A DNA stretch of 64,000 bases from a virus, in IMG/VR virus record IMGVR_UViG_3300021479_000013, positions 1 through 64,000 of that record; one strand, written 5' to 3'. Within the stretch, counting starts at the first letter, position 1; every line of letters starts with the position of its first letter. The notes under the pieces are model-generated. The model searched no databases. It saw only the letters and a program-made list of their open reading frames with translations, and was not told where the DNA came from. Both the position numbers and the translations under genes were made by a program. This document shows positions 40,028 through 45,717 of this stretch, one piece after another.

Positions 40028-40576
40028 CTAAAGCTGCGCCAGCTTGGCTGCGACCGCGCGCCTCTGGTATTCCTCCGCGTCAAACCTAGGACGGGTCTCG
40101 GCTGGCGCGACTACAGGTGTCCACACGTTGGGCGGCGGCATCAAGGACGCGGCTGGGACCTGTTTAGACGTCATCTTGACCTGGATAGCCACCCGCATCC
40201 TGGCGCGCGTCTTACTGCCTTGTACGTTGTCGTACACCACACCGTCAGTTAAGGCAAACGCGTGAGTCGTGCAGCAGAGGAAGAAACGGCCTTCCTTAGG
40301 TAGTCTATACATAAAGTGTTGGACCGTGGGACGCATATGCGAGTTTGTGAAAACCGATTTGTATTCTGAGACGATGCCCTCGGCCTTCAGGTCAGAGAGA
40401 ACCTGGTCGATCAGGATTATCTTAGTACCCTTACGGGAACGACGGCCTTTCGCCTTAAGTCTGGAGTGAATGTCCGCATAAGGCAGGCCGGTGGTATTGG
40501 CCAGTGCGATGACCGCGCAGTCGTTCGTCTCGCCTAGTATGCGGTCCTTGGTGACGCCGAGAGATGTCTTGAACAC
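40028..40576 (-). CDS. Papain-like cysteine peptidase-fold protein, 182 aa
   Basis: ETNDCAVIALANTTGLPYAD (Cys20) followed far downstream by CCTTHAFALTDGVVYDN (His105, Asp116) gives the Cys-His-Asp/Asn order of C39/papain-like folds. I choose the GTG start at 40576: it lies behind GTGGAGGAACACCAA and after promoter copy 4, while a frame opened at 40627 would start inside the -35 box. It may be a protease or an inactive relative. Confidence 0.65.
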   Translation of the reverse strand: MFKTSLGVTKDRILGETNDCAVIALANTTGLPYADIHSRLKAKGRRSRKGTKIILIDQVLSDLKAEGIVSEYKSVFTNSHMRPTVQHFMYRLPKEGRFFLCCTTHAFALTDGVVYDNVQGSKTRARMRVAIQVKMTSKQVPAASLMPPPNVWTPVVAPAETRPRFDAEEYQRRAVAAKLAQL

Positions 40577-40598
40577 TTGGTGTTCCTCCACTGGATAC

Positions 40599-40627
40599 AT
40601 GGTCTCATGGAACCGAAATTGGTGCAA
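40599..40627 (-). promoter_or_regulatory. Operator-controlled promoter, copy 4
   Basis: Minus-strand TTGCAC, 17-base spacer ending CATGA, GACCAT. Operator here is degenerate: TACTAGTACC at 40629-40638. The CAGTGGAGGAA leader is conserved. Confidence 0.65.
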
Positions 40628-40628
40628 T

Positions 40629-40638
40629 GGTACTAGTA
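40629..40638. promoter_or_regulatory. Degenerate GTAC operator, copy 4
   Basis: Plus-strand GGTACTAGTA; only one full GTAC half-site with an overlapping ACTAGT palindrome. Confidence 0.45.
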
Positions 40639-40662
40639 GACAATTCTTTGGCGACCGAATTG

Positions 40663-40854
40663 CTAGCGCCCTCGTGCCAGTGTAATCAGTCCGGCCTGGT
40701 CTAACATCTTGGCCGCGAAGTGCGGGTTAGCGCCCTGGGGATTCTCGACGCCGTCTATCTCGCCGTTCTCGCACGCGTCTGAGAACCAGCCTAGAATATT
40801 GTCGGCTGAGACCACGCGGTTATCGGGGTACAGGATGTGGAATGTCTCGGACAT
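40663..40854 (-). CDS. Hypothetical protein, 63 aa
   Basis: Starts MSETFHILYPDNRVVSADN and has GWFSDACENGEIDGV; acidic alpha-beta mix. One-base overlap with the upstream stop. No family recognised. Confidence 0.58.
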   Translation of the reverse strand: MSETFHILYPDNRVVSADNILGWFSDACENGEIDGVENPQGANPHFAAKMLDQAGLITLARGR

Positions 40855-41159
40855 TACCGACCTCCTGCTAGCTTAGCCATCGCGTTGTTGTAGTCTACGG
40901 TCCAAGGATTCGAGTCGGAGAAGACCACGAAATTACTCCTGGGGTCTATCTTGTCGTGGGCGCACATCTTGTTCCAGAGATTCTTTACCACGAATTTCTG
41001 GGGGTTGGCCAATTCTGCCTTGCCAGTCTCAGGGTTAACGGGGAGAATTGATGTCTCGCCGTTTGACGCGCGCAAGACTCGAAACTCAACGCCCACGTAT
41101 GTCTTGGCCATATTGTTTAGGTGCCGCCTGATTACCTGCTGCGATGCTCGTGCTCCCAT
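40854..41159 (-). CDS. Hypothetical protein, paralogue of the gene at 38531, 101 aa
   Basis: First gene after operator promoter copy 5; ATG 41159 has GTGGAGGAAACGACA upstream. The C-terminal half (NLWNKMCAHDKIDPRSNFVV, then NPWTVDYNNAMAKL) aligns with the 38531 protein. The N-terminal half is different. Function unknown. Confidence 0.65.
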   Translation of the reverse strand: MGARASQQVIRRHLNNMAKTYVGVEFRVLRASNGETSILPVNPETGKAELANPQKFVVKNLWNKMCAHDKIDPRSNFVVFSDSNPWTVDYNNAMAKLAGGR

Positions 41160-41181
41160 TGTCGTTTCCTCCACTGGATGC

Positions 41182-41210
41182 ATTCTCTCACAACCCCGGA
41201 AAGCGTGCAA
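41182..41210 (-). promoter_or_regulatory. Operator-controlled promoter, copy 5
   Basis: Minus-strand TTGCAC, 17-base spacer ending TTGTGA, GAGAAT. Operator 41212-41225 abuts the -35; TAGTACTA at 41235-41242. Confidence 0.7.
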
Positions 41211-41211
41211 T

Positions 41212-41225
41212 AGTACTTTGGTACC
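41212..41225. promoter_or_regulatory. GTAC operator, copy 5
   Basis: AGTAC-TTTG-GTACC, with TAGTACTA at 41235-41242 covering the stop of the Cys-rich gene upstream. Confidence 0.65.
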
Positions 41226-41239
41226 TATTTTCGGTAGTA

Positions 41240-41410
41240 CTACTTGCGCTCTTCCTCGACCTGCATTATGCAGCAAGGTCCGTACGTGTATCTTGTGACC
41301 GTGAAGACTTCCTGGCCTTCGATAGGCCTGGTGCAGCGAGCGCAACACTTCGCGAGGACACCTCTCAGGCCTTGGATGGTCTCGTGAACTAGCTTCGTTA
41401 GAGGTTTCAC
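41240..41410 (-). CDS. Small cysteine-rich protein, 56 aa
   Basis: GTG start at 41410 overlaps the previous stop (GTGA). KCCARCTRPIEG (21-32) and YGPCCIMQ (43-50) give two cysteine clusters, a likely zinc site. The stop codon lies in the second operator palindrome of copy 5. Function unknown. Confidence 0.55.
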   Translation of the reverse strand: MKPLTKLVHETIQGLRGVLAKCCARCTRPIEGQEVFTVTRYTYGPCCIMQVEEERK

Positions 41411-41631
41411 AGTCCCAACCCCGCGTTCAAGATTACTATCTCGGGGTCTGATAGGACGCGCGATGTGGGGATGCGGTCGGTTAACTTTTTGATTGCTCGA
41501 CGTGTGCGAATGTCGTGGAACAGCATATTTGATTCTGTGCGCAGCTGGTCGTTCTCGTGCATCCTGCTGAATGCCGCGTGAATCAAATTAACTTCAGCTT
41601 GAGATAGTTCTACGATGAATACGTCATTCAT
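41407..41631 (-). CDS. Hypothetical protein, 74 aa
   Basis: Starts MNDVFIVELSQAEVNLIHAA; helical and charged. Overlaps the upstream gene by 8 bases. No family recognised. Confidence 0.58.
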   Translation of the reverse strand: MNDVFIVELSQAEVNLIHAAFSRMHENDQLRTESNMLFHDIRTRRAIKKLTDRIPTSRVLSDPEIVILNAGLGL

Positions 41632-41833
41632 ATGTCACCGCCGACAGTTCAACATTGTACACCTTGCTGCCGTCGGACAGTGTCTCCTCTACAAGGTTAA
41701 GGCGGACGCTGTCAGAATTAATTGTGACGTAAGTCAAGTACTCGTTAACGGGGTGGTCCCGAAACTCTTTTAACATTCTGATAAGTTCATTAAGATTCAC
41801 AGCTGTTTCGGTATCGAGAATTTTCTTGCTCAT
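41624..41833 (-). CDS. Hypothetical protein, 69 aa
   Basis: ATG 41833 with AAAGGGATAACCAG upstream. Starts MSKKILDTETAVNLNELIRM and continues with strand-rich sequence (YLTYVTINSDSVRLNLVEE). No family recognised. Confidence 0.58.
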   Translation of the reverse strand: MSKKILDTETAVNLNELIRMLKEFRDHPVNEYLTYVTINSDSVRLNLVEETLSDGSKVYNVELSAVTYE

Positions 41834-41892
41834 CTGGTTATCCCTTTCCATATAACGATTGTCGCGAACTTGACCGCGAGTAATACGCACAC
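41830..41892 (-). CDS. Possible 20-residue hydrophobic peptide
   Basis: A GTG-started frame whose stop overlaps the next ATG (ATGA): hydrophobic MCVLLAVKFATIVIW plus a basic end. It fills the gap between two genes, but no good ribosome site is seen, so it may not be translated. Confidence 0.3.
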   Translation of the reverse strand: MCVLLAVKFATIVIWKGITR

Positions 41893-41896
41893 CAGC

Positions 41897-42193
41897 TTAG
41901 CCGTTGACATAAGCCACCACTTCCCAGCGTCCGGACTCCATGCGGTAGAATGATGCGGACAGCCAGAGACCCTCGCCAATCTCCTCGTGCAGGCGAGAAG
42001 TGTGATAATCGACGTAGTGAGTAAAGTGATTCTCGCCGACCTCGAAGCCGTGGTCGTGTAAAATCAGTTCTATGGTGAGCATAGGAACTGCCTGGTGGTA
42101 GATGAGACCGAGCTTGTGCAGGTCGGCGTTGACCGCTTGCTTCCTGGCTCGCAGGCTTGGAATCTTTGACTGGCAGTTGGTGCAGAGTGTCAT
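41897..42193 (-). CDS. Hypothetical zinc-binding protein, 98 aa
   Basis: First gene after operator promoter copy 6; ATG 42193 has GTGAGGACACGAAC upstream. MTLCTNCQSKIPS at the N-terminus has one CxxC. The HGFEVGENHFTHYVD stretch faintly recalls GVPVGENFVHFSE of the 38531 protein. Function unknown. Confidence 0.6.
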   Translation of the reverse strand: MTLCTNCQSKIPSLRARKQAVNADLHKLGLIYHQAVPMLTIELILHDHGFEVGENHFTHYVDYHTSRLHEEIGEGLWLSASFYRMESGRWEVVAYVNG

Positions 42194-42215
42194 GTTCGTG
42201 TCCTCACTGTTTTGG

Positions 42216-42244
42216 ATTCTCTCACAACCTAGGAATATAGTCAA
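42216..42244 (-). promoter_or_regulatory. Operator-controlled promoter, copy 6
   Basis: Minus-strand TTGACT, 17-base spacer ending TTGTGA, GAGAAT. The operator is weak: GGTAC-TTTA-GTTTA at 42246-42259. Confidence 0.65.
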
Positions 42245-42245
42245 T

Positions 42246-42259
42246 GGTACTTTAGTTTA
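42246..42259. promoter_or_regulatory. Degenerate GTAC operator, copy 6
   Basis: Plus-strand GGTAC followed after 4 bases by GTTTA: one good half-site and one decayed half-site, at the same place relative to the -35 as the others. Confidence 0.4.
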
Positions 42260-42718
42260 GCCCCACGCTATCGTCTTGTACCAGGCTGGTTCCGCTCCAG
42301 ACTTGGTCAGGATGCTCTGGTATGAGAGAGCGATATCAAGGACGGAGCGCTTCACGTCTACCGTGTAAGCGAATCGTACCTGGGACCTGGAGTCCATTCC
42401 GGCGAAGGTGCACTTGTCTGTAATGACCTGGGTGCTGCCGTCTTCATTCACGTGGATCGATTGAACTTTGAGCCACGAGTATCCGAAGTTTCCGCCGTTT
42501 GTCATAAGCAGGTCTTTGAACTTGTCACCGACCGCCAGCTGGCTAACTGACTTGCTCAGAAGACGTGTGAATAAACTTTGTGCTGCGGTGCCTCGCTTGG
42601 TTAGCGTTTCCTTCTGGCCGCGACACCGGAAACAGGTAGTGCCGTAAGACTGGCAGTATGAGTACTGGCCGGAACCGTCGCAACGTGAGCAGGTCTCGGA
42701 TTCGAATAGCAGGGACAT
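42257..42718 (-). CDS. DnaJ-type zinc-finger protein, 153 aa
   Basis: CSRCDGSGQYSYCQSYGTTC with CFRCRGQ has the CxxCxGxG-like pattern of a DnaJ zinc centre. The rest is strand-rich (FAYTVDVKRSVLDIA). The start overlaps the upstream stop by one base. It may be an adaptor protein; function unknown. Confidence 0.62.
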   Translation of the reverse strand: MSLLFESETCSRCDGSGQYSYCQSYGTTCFRCRGQKETLTKRGTAAQSLFTRLLSKSVSQLAVGDKFKDLLMTNGGNFGYSWLKVQSIHVNEDGSTQVITDKCTFAGMDSRSQVRFAYTVDVKRSVLDIALSYQSILTKSGAEPAWYKTIAWG

Positions 42719-42930
42719 TACTTGCCTCCATATAAGGATACCAACCCGATTGCAACCATATCGCTGAATACCTGGGTCATCACGTTGACCTTAAGATCTT
42801 GGACGGCCAGGTCCAGCTGGCGCTGCATTTCGTGGATGGACGCGGGGTGGGCGAGGGTACGAATATCCTTCGCGAGTAACTCCGCGTAAAGTGCGACTCG
42901 GACGACGCTGCTGATCTTTGTGTTTTCCAT
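42718..42930 (-). CDS. Helical hypothetical protein, 70 aa
   Basis: First gene after operator promoter copy 7. Starts MENTKISSVVRVALYAELLA; nearly all helix. The -10 box ends only about 6 bases before the ATG, so the message may be leaderless, unlike the other copies. Function unknown. Confidence 0.58.
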   Translation of the reverse strand: MENTKISSVVRVALYAELLAKDIRTLAHPASIHEMQRQLDLAVQDLKVNVMTQVFSDMVAIGLVSLYGGK

Positions 42931-42936
42931 GTTTGT

Positions 42937-42965
42937 ATTCTCTCACCGATCTAGATTTGTGTCCA
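42937..42965 (-). promoter_or_regulatory. Operator-controlled promoter, copy 7
   Basis: Minus-strand TGGACA, 17-base spacer ending GGTGA, GAGAAT. Operator 42967-42980 abuts the -35; a second CTAGTACT at 42989-42996. Confidence 0.7.
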
Positions 42966-42966
42966 T

Positions 42967-42980
42967 AGTACTTCGGTACC
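42967..42980. promoter_or_regulatory. GTAC operator, copy 7
   Basis: AGTAC-TTCG-GTACC; the further CTAGTACT at 42989-42996 covers the stop of the gene at 42989-43237. Confidence 0.65.
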
Positions 42981-42988
42981 GAATTTGT

Positions 42989-43237
42989 CTAGTACTTCGT
43001 TGCCTTCATGAATTCCTCGGCTGAGAGCATCCACGCCTCGCTGCCTGTGTCGTACCGTACGCTGATCGCTGGGACTGTGAAACGGCCCGATGTGACCGTG
43101 CCGGTTTGAAAGCATACGCCTAGGTCTTGGGTGACACGGTGTCGGACGCGGTCGTTTACCTTAATCTTGGTCGAGAGCGTTTGGTTGAACTGCGCGCCCT
43201 GGTTTGGTTCACCGAATAAAAGTGTGAATAGACTCAT
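42989..43237 (-). CDS. Hypothetical protein, 82 aa
   Basis: Starts MSLFTLLFGEPNQGAQFN and then reads as a small beta barrel (KVNDRVRHRVTQDLGVCF, TGTVTSGRFTVPAISVRYD), like the KOW-type proteins nearby. ATGA overlap with the upstream gene. Function unknown. Confidence 0.58.
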   Translation of the reverse strand: MSLFTLLFGEPNQGAQFNQTLSTKIKVNDRVRHRVTQDLGVCFQTGTVTSGRFTVPAISVRYDTGSEAWMLSAEEFMKATKY

Positions 43238-43446
43238 GACTTCCTCGCTTTCATATCTTGTGCTATCTTGCCTTCGTCGAGTCGCTTGCTCACTTCGAGC
43301 CTTAATACCGTTGTGACCAGTTTGCCGTCTTGCCAGCTCTCCTCGAATTCGCGGCAGGTGCGGCCTTGTTTGATCGCGTGTGTGACCAGCTGGGCTCGCA
43401 GTTCGTGGCCTCTAGGGCTGTTGGGGAATGTGAATGAGTCTGTCAT
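43234..43446 (-). CDS. Hypothetical protein, 70 aa
   Basis: Starts MTDSFTFPNSPRGHELRAQL; charged, helical (EFEESWQDGKLVTTVLRLE). ATGA overlaps at both ends. No family recognised. Confidence 0.58.
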   Translation of the reverse strand: MTDSFTFPNSPRGHELRAQLVTHAIKQGRTCREFEESWQDGKLVTTVLRLEVSKRLDEGKIAQDMKARKS

Positions 43447-43658
43447 TCTATCTCTCCTAGATTTACTGGCGTAAAGCTCTTATCGACCTTATAAAATTTC
43501 TCTCCGTTGCAAACCATGTCACGACGGCCTAGAAAACCGAGGTGCTGCCATGTCTTGCGATCACAGCAGGAACATTCAAATAGGCCCTTATAGCTCTTTC
43601 CTACGTAATGGGTCATTCGAACGTTTCGATTGCAGACCGTTGGTTCATGTGGTGTCAT
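43443..43658 (-). CDS. Small zinc-binding protein, 71 aa
   Basis: First gene after operator promoter copy 8. ATG 43658 has GTGAGGAACACC upstream. LFECSCCDRKTWQHLGF carries a cysteine cluster that may bind zinc with Cys9 and a later Cys. Function unknown. Confidence 0.6.
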   Translation of the reverse strand: MTPHEPTVCNRNVRMTHYVGKSYKGLFECSCCDRKTWQHLGFLGRRDMVCNGEKFYKVDKSFTPVNLGEIE

Positions 43659-43677
43659 GGTGTTCCTCACTGGTTGC

Positions 43678-43706
43678 ATCGTCTCATGCCTTGGGATTGG
43701 AGTCAA
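43678..43706 (-). promoter_or_regulatory. Operator-controlled promoter, copy 8
   Basis: Minus-strand TTGACT, 17-base spacer ending GCATGA, GACGAT. It lies within the 3' end of the repressor gene, whose stop is at 43684-43686. Confidence 0.7.
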
Positions 43707-43830
43707 TAGTACGAAAGTACTGTTCTATGATCGAGCGGACGATACAGGCAAGGGAGACCTGGCGCTGGGTTGCTAAGGACTGGAGTCTGACCAGCATGTC
43801 GGGCTTGAATTGGAGAAGGACTCGTTTCAT
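43684..43830 (-). CDS. Ribbon-helix-helix (Arc/CopG-like) repressor, 48 aa
   Basis: MKRVLLQFKPDMLVRLQSLA begins with the beta strand that reads DNA in this fold, followed by two helices (RQVSLACIVRSIIEQYF). I choose ATG 43830 because GAGGTGAG precedes it; a frame to 43872 would start upstream of the promoter -10. Its own promoter contains an AGTGATATCACT palindrome between -35 and -10, so autorepression is likely. Whether it also reads the AGTAC-N4-GTACT operators is unknown. Confidence 0.75.
   Translation of the reverse strand: MKRVLLQFKPDMLVRLQSLATQRQVSLACIVRSIIEQYFRTIDSNPKA
43708..43721. promoter_or_regulatory. GTAC operator, copy 8
   Basis: Perfect AGTAC-GAAA-GTACT dyad next to the -35 of copy 8, inside the repressor coding sequence. 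Confidence 0.65.
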
Positions 43831-43849
43831 AGTTCTCACCTCGGGGAGG

Positions 43850-43879
43850 AGCTTAGCACAGAGTGATATCACTTGTCAA
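43850..43879 (-). promoter_or_regulatory. Repressor promoter with internal operator
   Basis: Minus-strand TTGACA, 18-base spacer, TAAGCT. The spacer contains AGTGATATCACT (43862-43873), so a bound dimer would exclude RNA polymerase. Confidence 0.72.
43862..43873. promoter_or_regulatory. AGTGATATCACT operator, site 1
   Basis: Perfect 12-base palindrome between -35 and -10 of the repressor gene. Confidence 0.7.
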
Positions 43880-43891
43880 GAGCTAATTTGA

Positions 43892-43903
43892 AGTGATATC
43901 AGT
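43892..43903. promoter_or_regulatory. AGTGATATCAGT operator, site 2
   Basis: One base off the perfect palindrome, 30 bases from site 1, about three helical turns. Confidence 0.55.
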
Positions 43904-43913
43904 CCGTTTGACC

Positions 43914-43927
43914 AAGTGATATCACTT
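43914..43927. promoter_or_regulatory. AAGTGATATCACTT operator, site 3
   Basis: Longest perfect copy (14 bases), followed on the plus strand by TTGTCA, which with GATTGT 17 bases on could be a weak rightward promoter. Confidence 0.65.
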
Positions 43928-44065
43928 GTCAGGCCAAGTACGCGATAGGATTGTGTCATAGGTGTCATAAAACAGCCTTTTTCCTCTTAACTTGTTTACT
44001 ATGAACATATTAGAAGCATTTTTAGGCTAAAATCGCAATGCCCTACCTCTGCATCGAGAAATTGA

Positions 44066-44077
44066 AGTGATATCACT
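44066..44077. promoter_or_regulatory. AGTGATATCACT operator, site 4
   Basis: Perfect palindrome in the intergenic region, away from any promoter I can recognise. Confidence 0.6.
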
Positions 44078-44145
44078 CTCGTGTGGGTCAGGCTTCTAGT
44101 ATCTTATTAGACACAAAAAATGGTTCATAGATAGATACAAGAGCA

Positions 44146-44157
44146 AGTGATATCACT
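44146..44157. promoter_or_regulatory. AGTGATATCACT operator, site 5
   Basis: Perfect palindrome, preceded by CA and followed by CTG; 80 bases from site 4. Confidence 0.6.
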
Positions 44158-44742
44158 CTGTTTTCGCGAGCCTGAGGCCGCCCCGCATTTTCGTATGACA
44201 CCATTCTGTTAAGAGCTTTGTTATCTAAGGCCCCAAGCCAAAAAAAGGTGTCATACAGGTAAAATGACACCACCGCGTGACAGCGCTTCGACCAAAGTGT
44301 CCGAAATATACGACACTCTTCGGACATAGACAATAAGTGTCAACTCACTGATGTCCTCGGGCTCGCAATTAGGCCGATGCCACCGCTTGTACATCCAATG
44401 ACCCAAAGTTCGTGACCTCGCCTGGTGACAGTTCAATAAGAACTAACCCAAAACAAACGCCTGGCAGCACCTTCAAGGTCAACAAAGCAAATGATTTACA
44501 AGCACTGCCAACATATGGGCAGTAAGCCGAGATTGTCAGAAAATTCCTTTAAGCTCGATTTTCGCGCGATAAGCGCAATGTTTTCAACGATTTTCAGGTT
44601 CGGCCACACAAAAGCTTGCCCCAGCAAGCAAATGGCCAACATAAAAGGCTGTATTATCAACGAGTTAGCGATTCAAGCGCCACAATAGCGGTTTGGCGGA
44701 TAATAAACTATTAATGGCCACGTTGCAACGAAAGGACTTACA

Positions 44743-45015
44743 ATGTTCAAATGGTGGAATTTGTATTTCGTGCAGGAAGCCTCGACTGGCAACATAAAGA
44801 TCGGCATAGCGCGCAACCTGAAGCAACGATTGTACGAGCTTCAGACAGACAACTCTAACAAACTAAACCTGTTAGGGTCTGCAAGATTCAGCAGCGAGGT
44901 CGCCGTCCGCAAGACCGAGAAGCGATTGCACGCAACGTTTGCAACGCAACGAGTCAGAGGCGAATGGTTCAAGACCAGCGAGAGCCTGACGCTCATCGCG
45001 TGCTCAGCTTGCTAA
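44743..45015 (+). CDS. GIY-YIG-like / T5orf172-type small nuclease-domain protein, 90 aa
   Basis: YFVQEASTGNIKIGIARNLK, then LYELQTDN and KTEKRLHATFATQRVRGEWF: the IKIGIAxNxxxRL and EWF pattern of the T5orf172/MUG113 branch of GIY-YIG domains. AAAGGACTTACA precedes the ATG. The first gene of the plus arm; it could be a homing-type nuclease or a DNA-modifying accessory. The canonical GIY-YIG residues are only partly kept. Confidence 0.75.
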   Translation: MFKWWNLYFVQEASTGNIKIGIARNLKQRLYELQTDNSNKLNLLGSARFSSEVAVRKTEKRLHATFATQRVRGEWFKTSESLTLIACSAC

Positions 45016-45374
45016 CTCGAAGAAAATAAAAGACTTAGGTATTTTCTGTGTGCTGAGCATTTGTAGGACCCCCCGGGGACCTGGCATGCCGCAGTCGCCC
45101 CTAAGCCCCCTCGACTCACCGAATACGTATTCGTGGCAATACCCCGCGTACCATACGGATGTCACATGTTCTTTATACTCAATCACTTACGCCTACCGGG
45201 GGAGTCCGCCAGGGGGCTATCACCAGACCCACCCGTCGATTCTACTTGACATGTGACATGGTATGTGATATGATCTTTGAAGTTTCATAAGTCTAGGAAC
45301 ACTCTGGCCTGATCTCCGGAGTGCGTTGGGCGGTACTCGTAATACCGCCCGACCCCTTTTACGAGGAGGAAGTC
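45016..45374 (+). other. Leader/control region of the plus arm, no gene
   Basis: About 360 bases without a credible frame. It holds C/G-tract elements (CCCCCCGGGG, CCGGGGGAG), an inverted repeat ATGTCACATGT (45159-45169) / ACATGTGACAT (45249-45259), and the promoter at 45246-45274, followed by a roughly 95-base leader ending in GAGGAGG before ATG 45375. Confidence 0.55.
45246..45274 (+). promoter_or_regulatory. Main rightward promoter of the plus arm
   Basis: TTGACA, 17-base spacer containing TATGTGA, TATGAT. The spacer contains one arm of an 11-base inverted repeat and a GTGATAT half-site like those in the switch region, so repressor control is plausible. Confidence 0.75.
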
Positions 45375-45692
45375 ATGAGCATTCAAAAAGCAGGGGCCCC
45401 CGTCAATCCGTTCGACGTGCTGCTCCCAGGCGATATCGGTTACGTGGACCCCACAAAAAGCAGGGGCCCCCTAGTTGATGAAGAGGAGCCCGGCACTAAG
45501 GGGCCCCTTAGTCCAGAACACAAGCGGCGGCACAACGCCCGAGTCAAGATTGAACTAGGGGGCCCCCGTCGAGCCCGACTAGAGAAGCTGGCGAATTACA
45601 AGGGATGCACCCTGACGGCGCTTATACGACTTTGCATCGACGAGCAGATTTCAGTAATGGAGTCTCTCTGGTTTAAAACACAATCCCCGTAG
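45375..45692 (+). CDS. Ribbon-helix-helix-like regulator with disordered N-terminus, 105 aa
   Basis: Residues about 55-98 (ARVKIELGGPRRARLEKLAN, then YKGCTLTALIRLCIDEQI) read as strand-helix-helix of an Arc-like fold. The first 50 residues are low-complexity. ATG 45375 follows GAGGAGGAAGTC. The DNA of the gene contains four GGGGCCCC palindromes, two of them in an 18-base direct repeat, which may be its own binding sites. First gene of the rightward operon. Confidence 0.6.
   Translation: MSIQKAGAPVNPFDVLLPGDIGYVDPTKSRGPLVDEEEPGTKGPLSPEHKRRHNARVKIELGGPRRARLEKLANYKGCTLTALIRLCIDEQISVMESLWFKTQSP
45393..45400. repeat. GGGGCCCC palindrome 1, in CAAAAAGCAGGGGCCCCC repeat
   Basis: Part of an 18-base sequence repeated exactly 70 bases downstream within the same coding sequence. 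Confidence 0.6.
45463..45470. repeat. GGGGCCCC palindrome 2, in CAAAAAGCAGGGGCCCCC repeat
   Basis: Second exact copy of the 18-base direct repeat; the encoded amino acids differ in frame from copy 1, so the repeat is not explained by protein sequence. Confidence 0.6.
45495..45512. repeat. Perfect 18-base palindrome ACTAAGGGGCCCCTTAGT
   Basis: Symmetrical extension of the GGGGCCCC core on both sides, 25 bases after palindrome 2. Confidence 0.65.
45558..45567. repeat. GGGGGCCCCC palindrome 4
   Basis: Fourth palindrome of the series, directly before the ribbon-helix-helix coding part. Confidence 0.55.
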
Positions 45693-45717
45693 AAAGTACG
45701 GGACAAGGACACACCCA

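Larger units (their letters stand above)
43831..44742. other. Divergent control region without convincing gene
   Basis: This 0.9-kb AT-leaning stretch separates the two transcription arms. It contains the repressor promoter (43850-43879), five AGTGATATCACT palindromes and five GGTGTCAT-type elements. Minus frames at 44088-44333 and 44251-44436 and a plus frame at 44491-44688 lack ribosome sites and sensible composition, so I leave them out. An early control region or a replication origin are both possible. Confidence 0.55.

Noticed and set aside
37756-43721. Reading the GTAC elements as a CRISPR array or as transposon ends
   Set aside because: They are 10-14 base dyads at promoters with genes between them, not regular spacers, and no transposase is nearby.
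44088-44436. Two minus-strand frames in the switch region
   Set aside because: No ribosome sites, odd composition, and they contain or neighbour operator and GGTGTCAT elements; more likely control DNA.
43831-44742. Attachment site/integrase module in the switch region
   Set aside because: No integrase or recombinase gene is found in the window; an RHH repressor alone does not show lysogeny.
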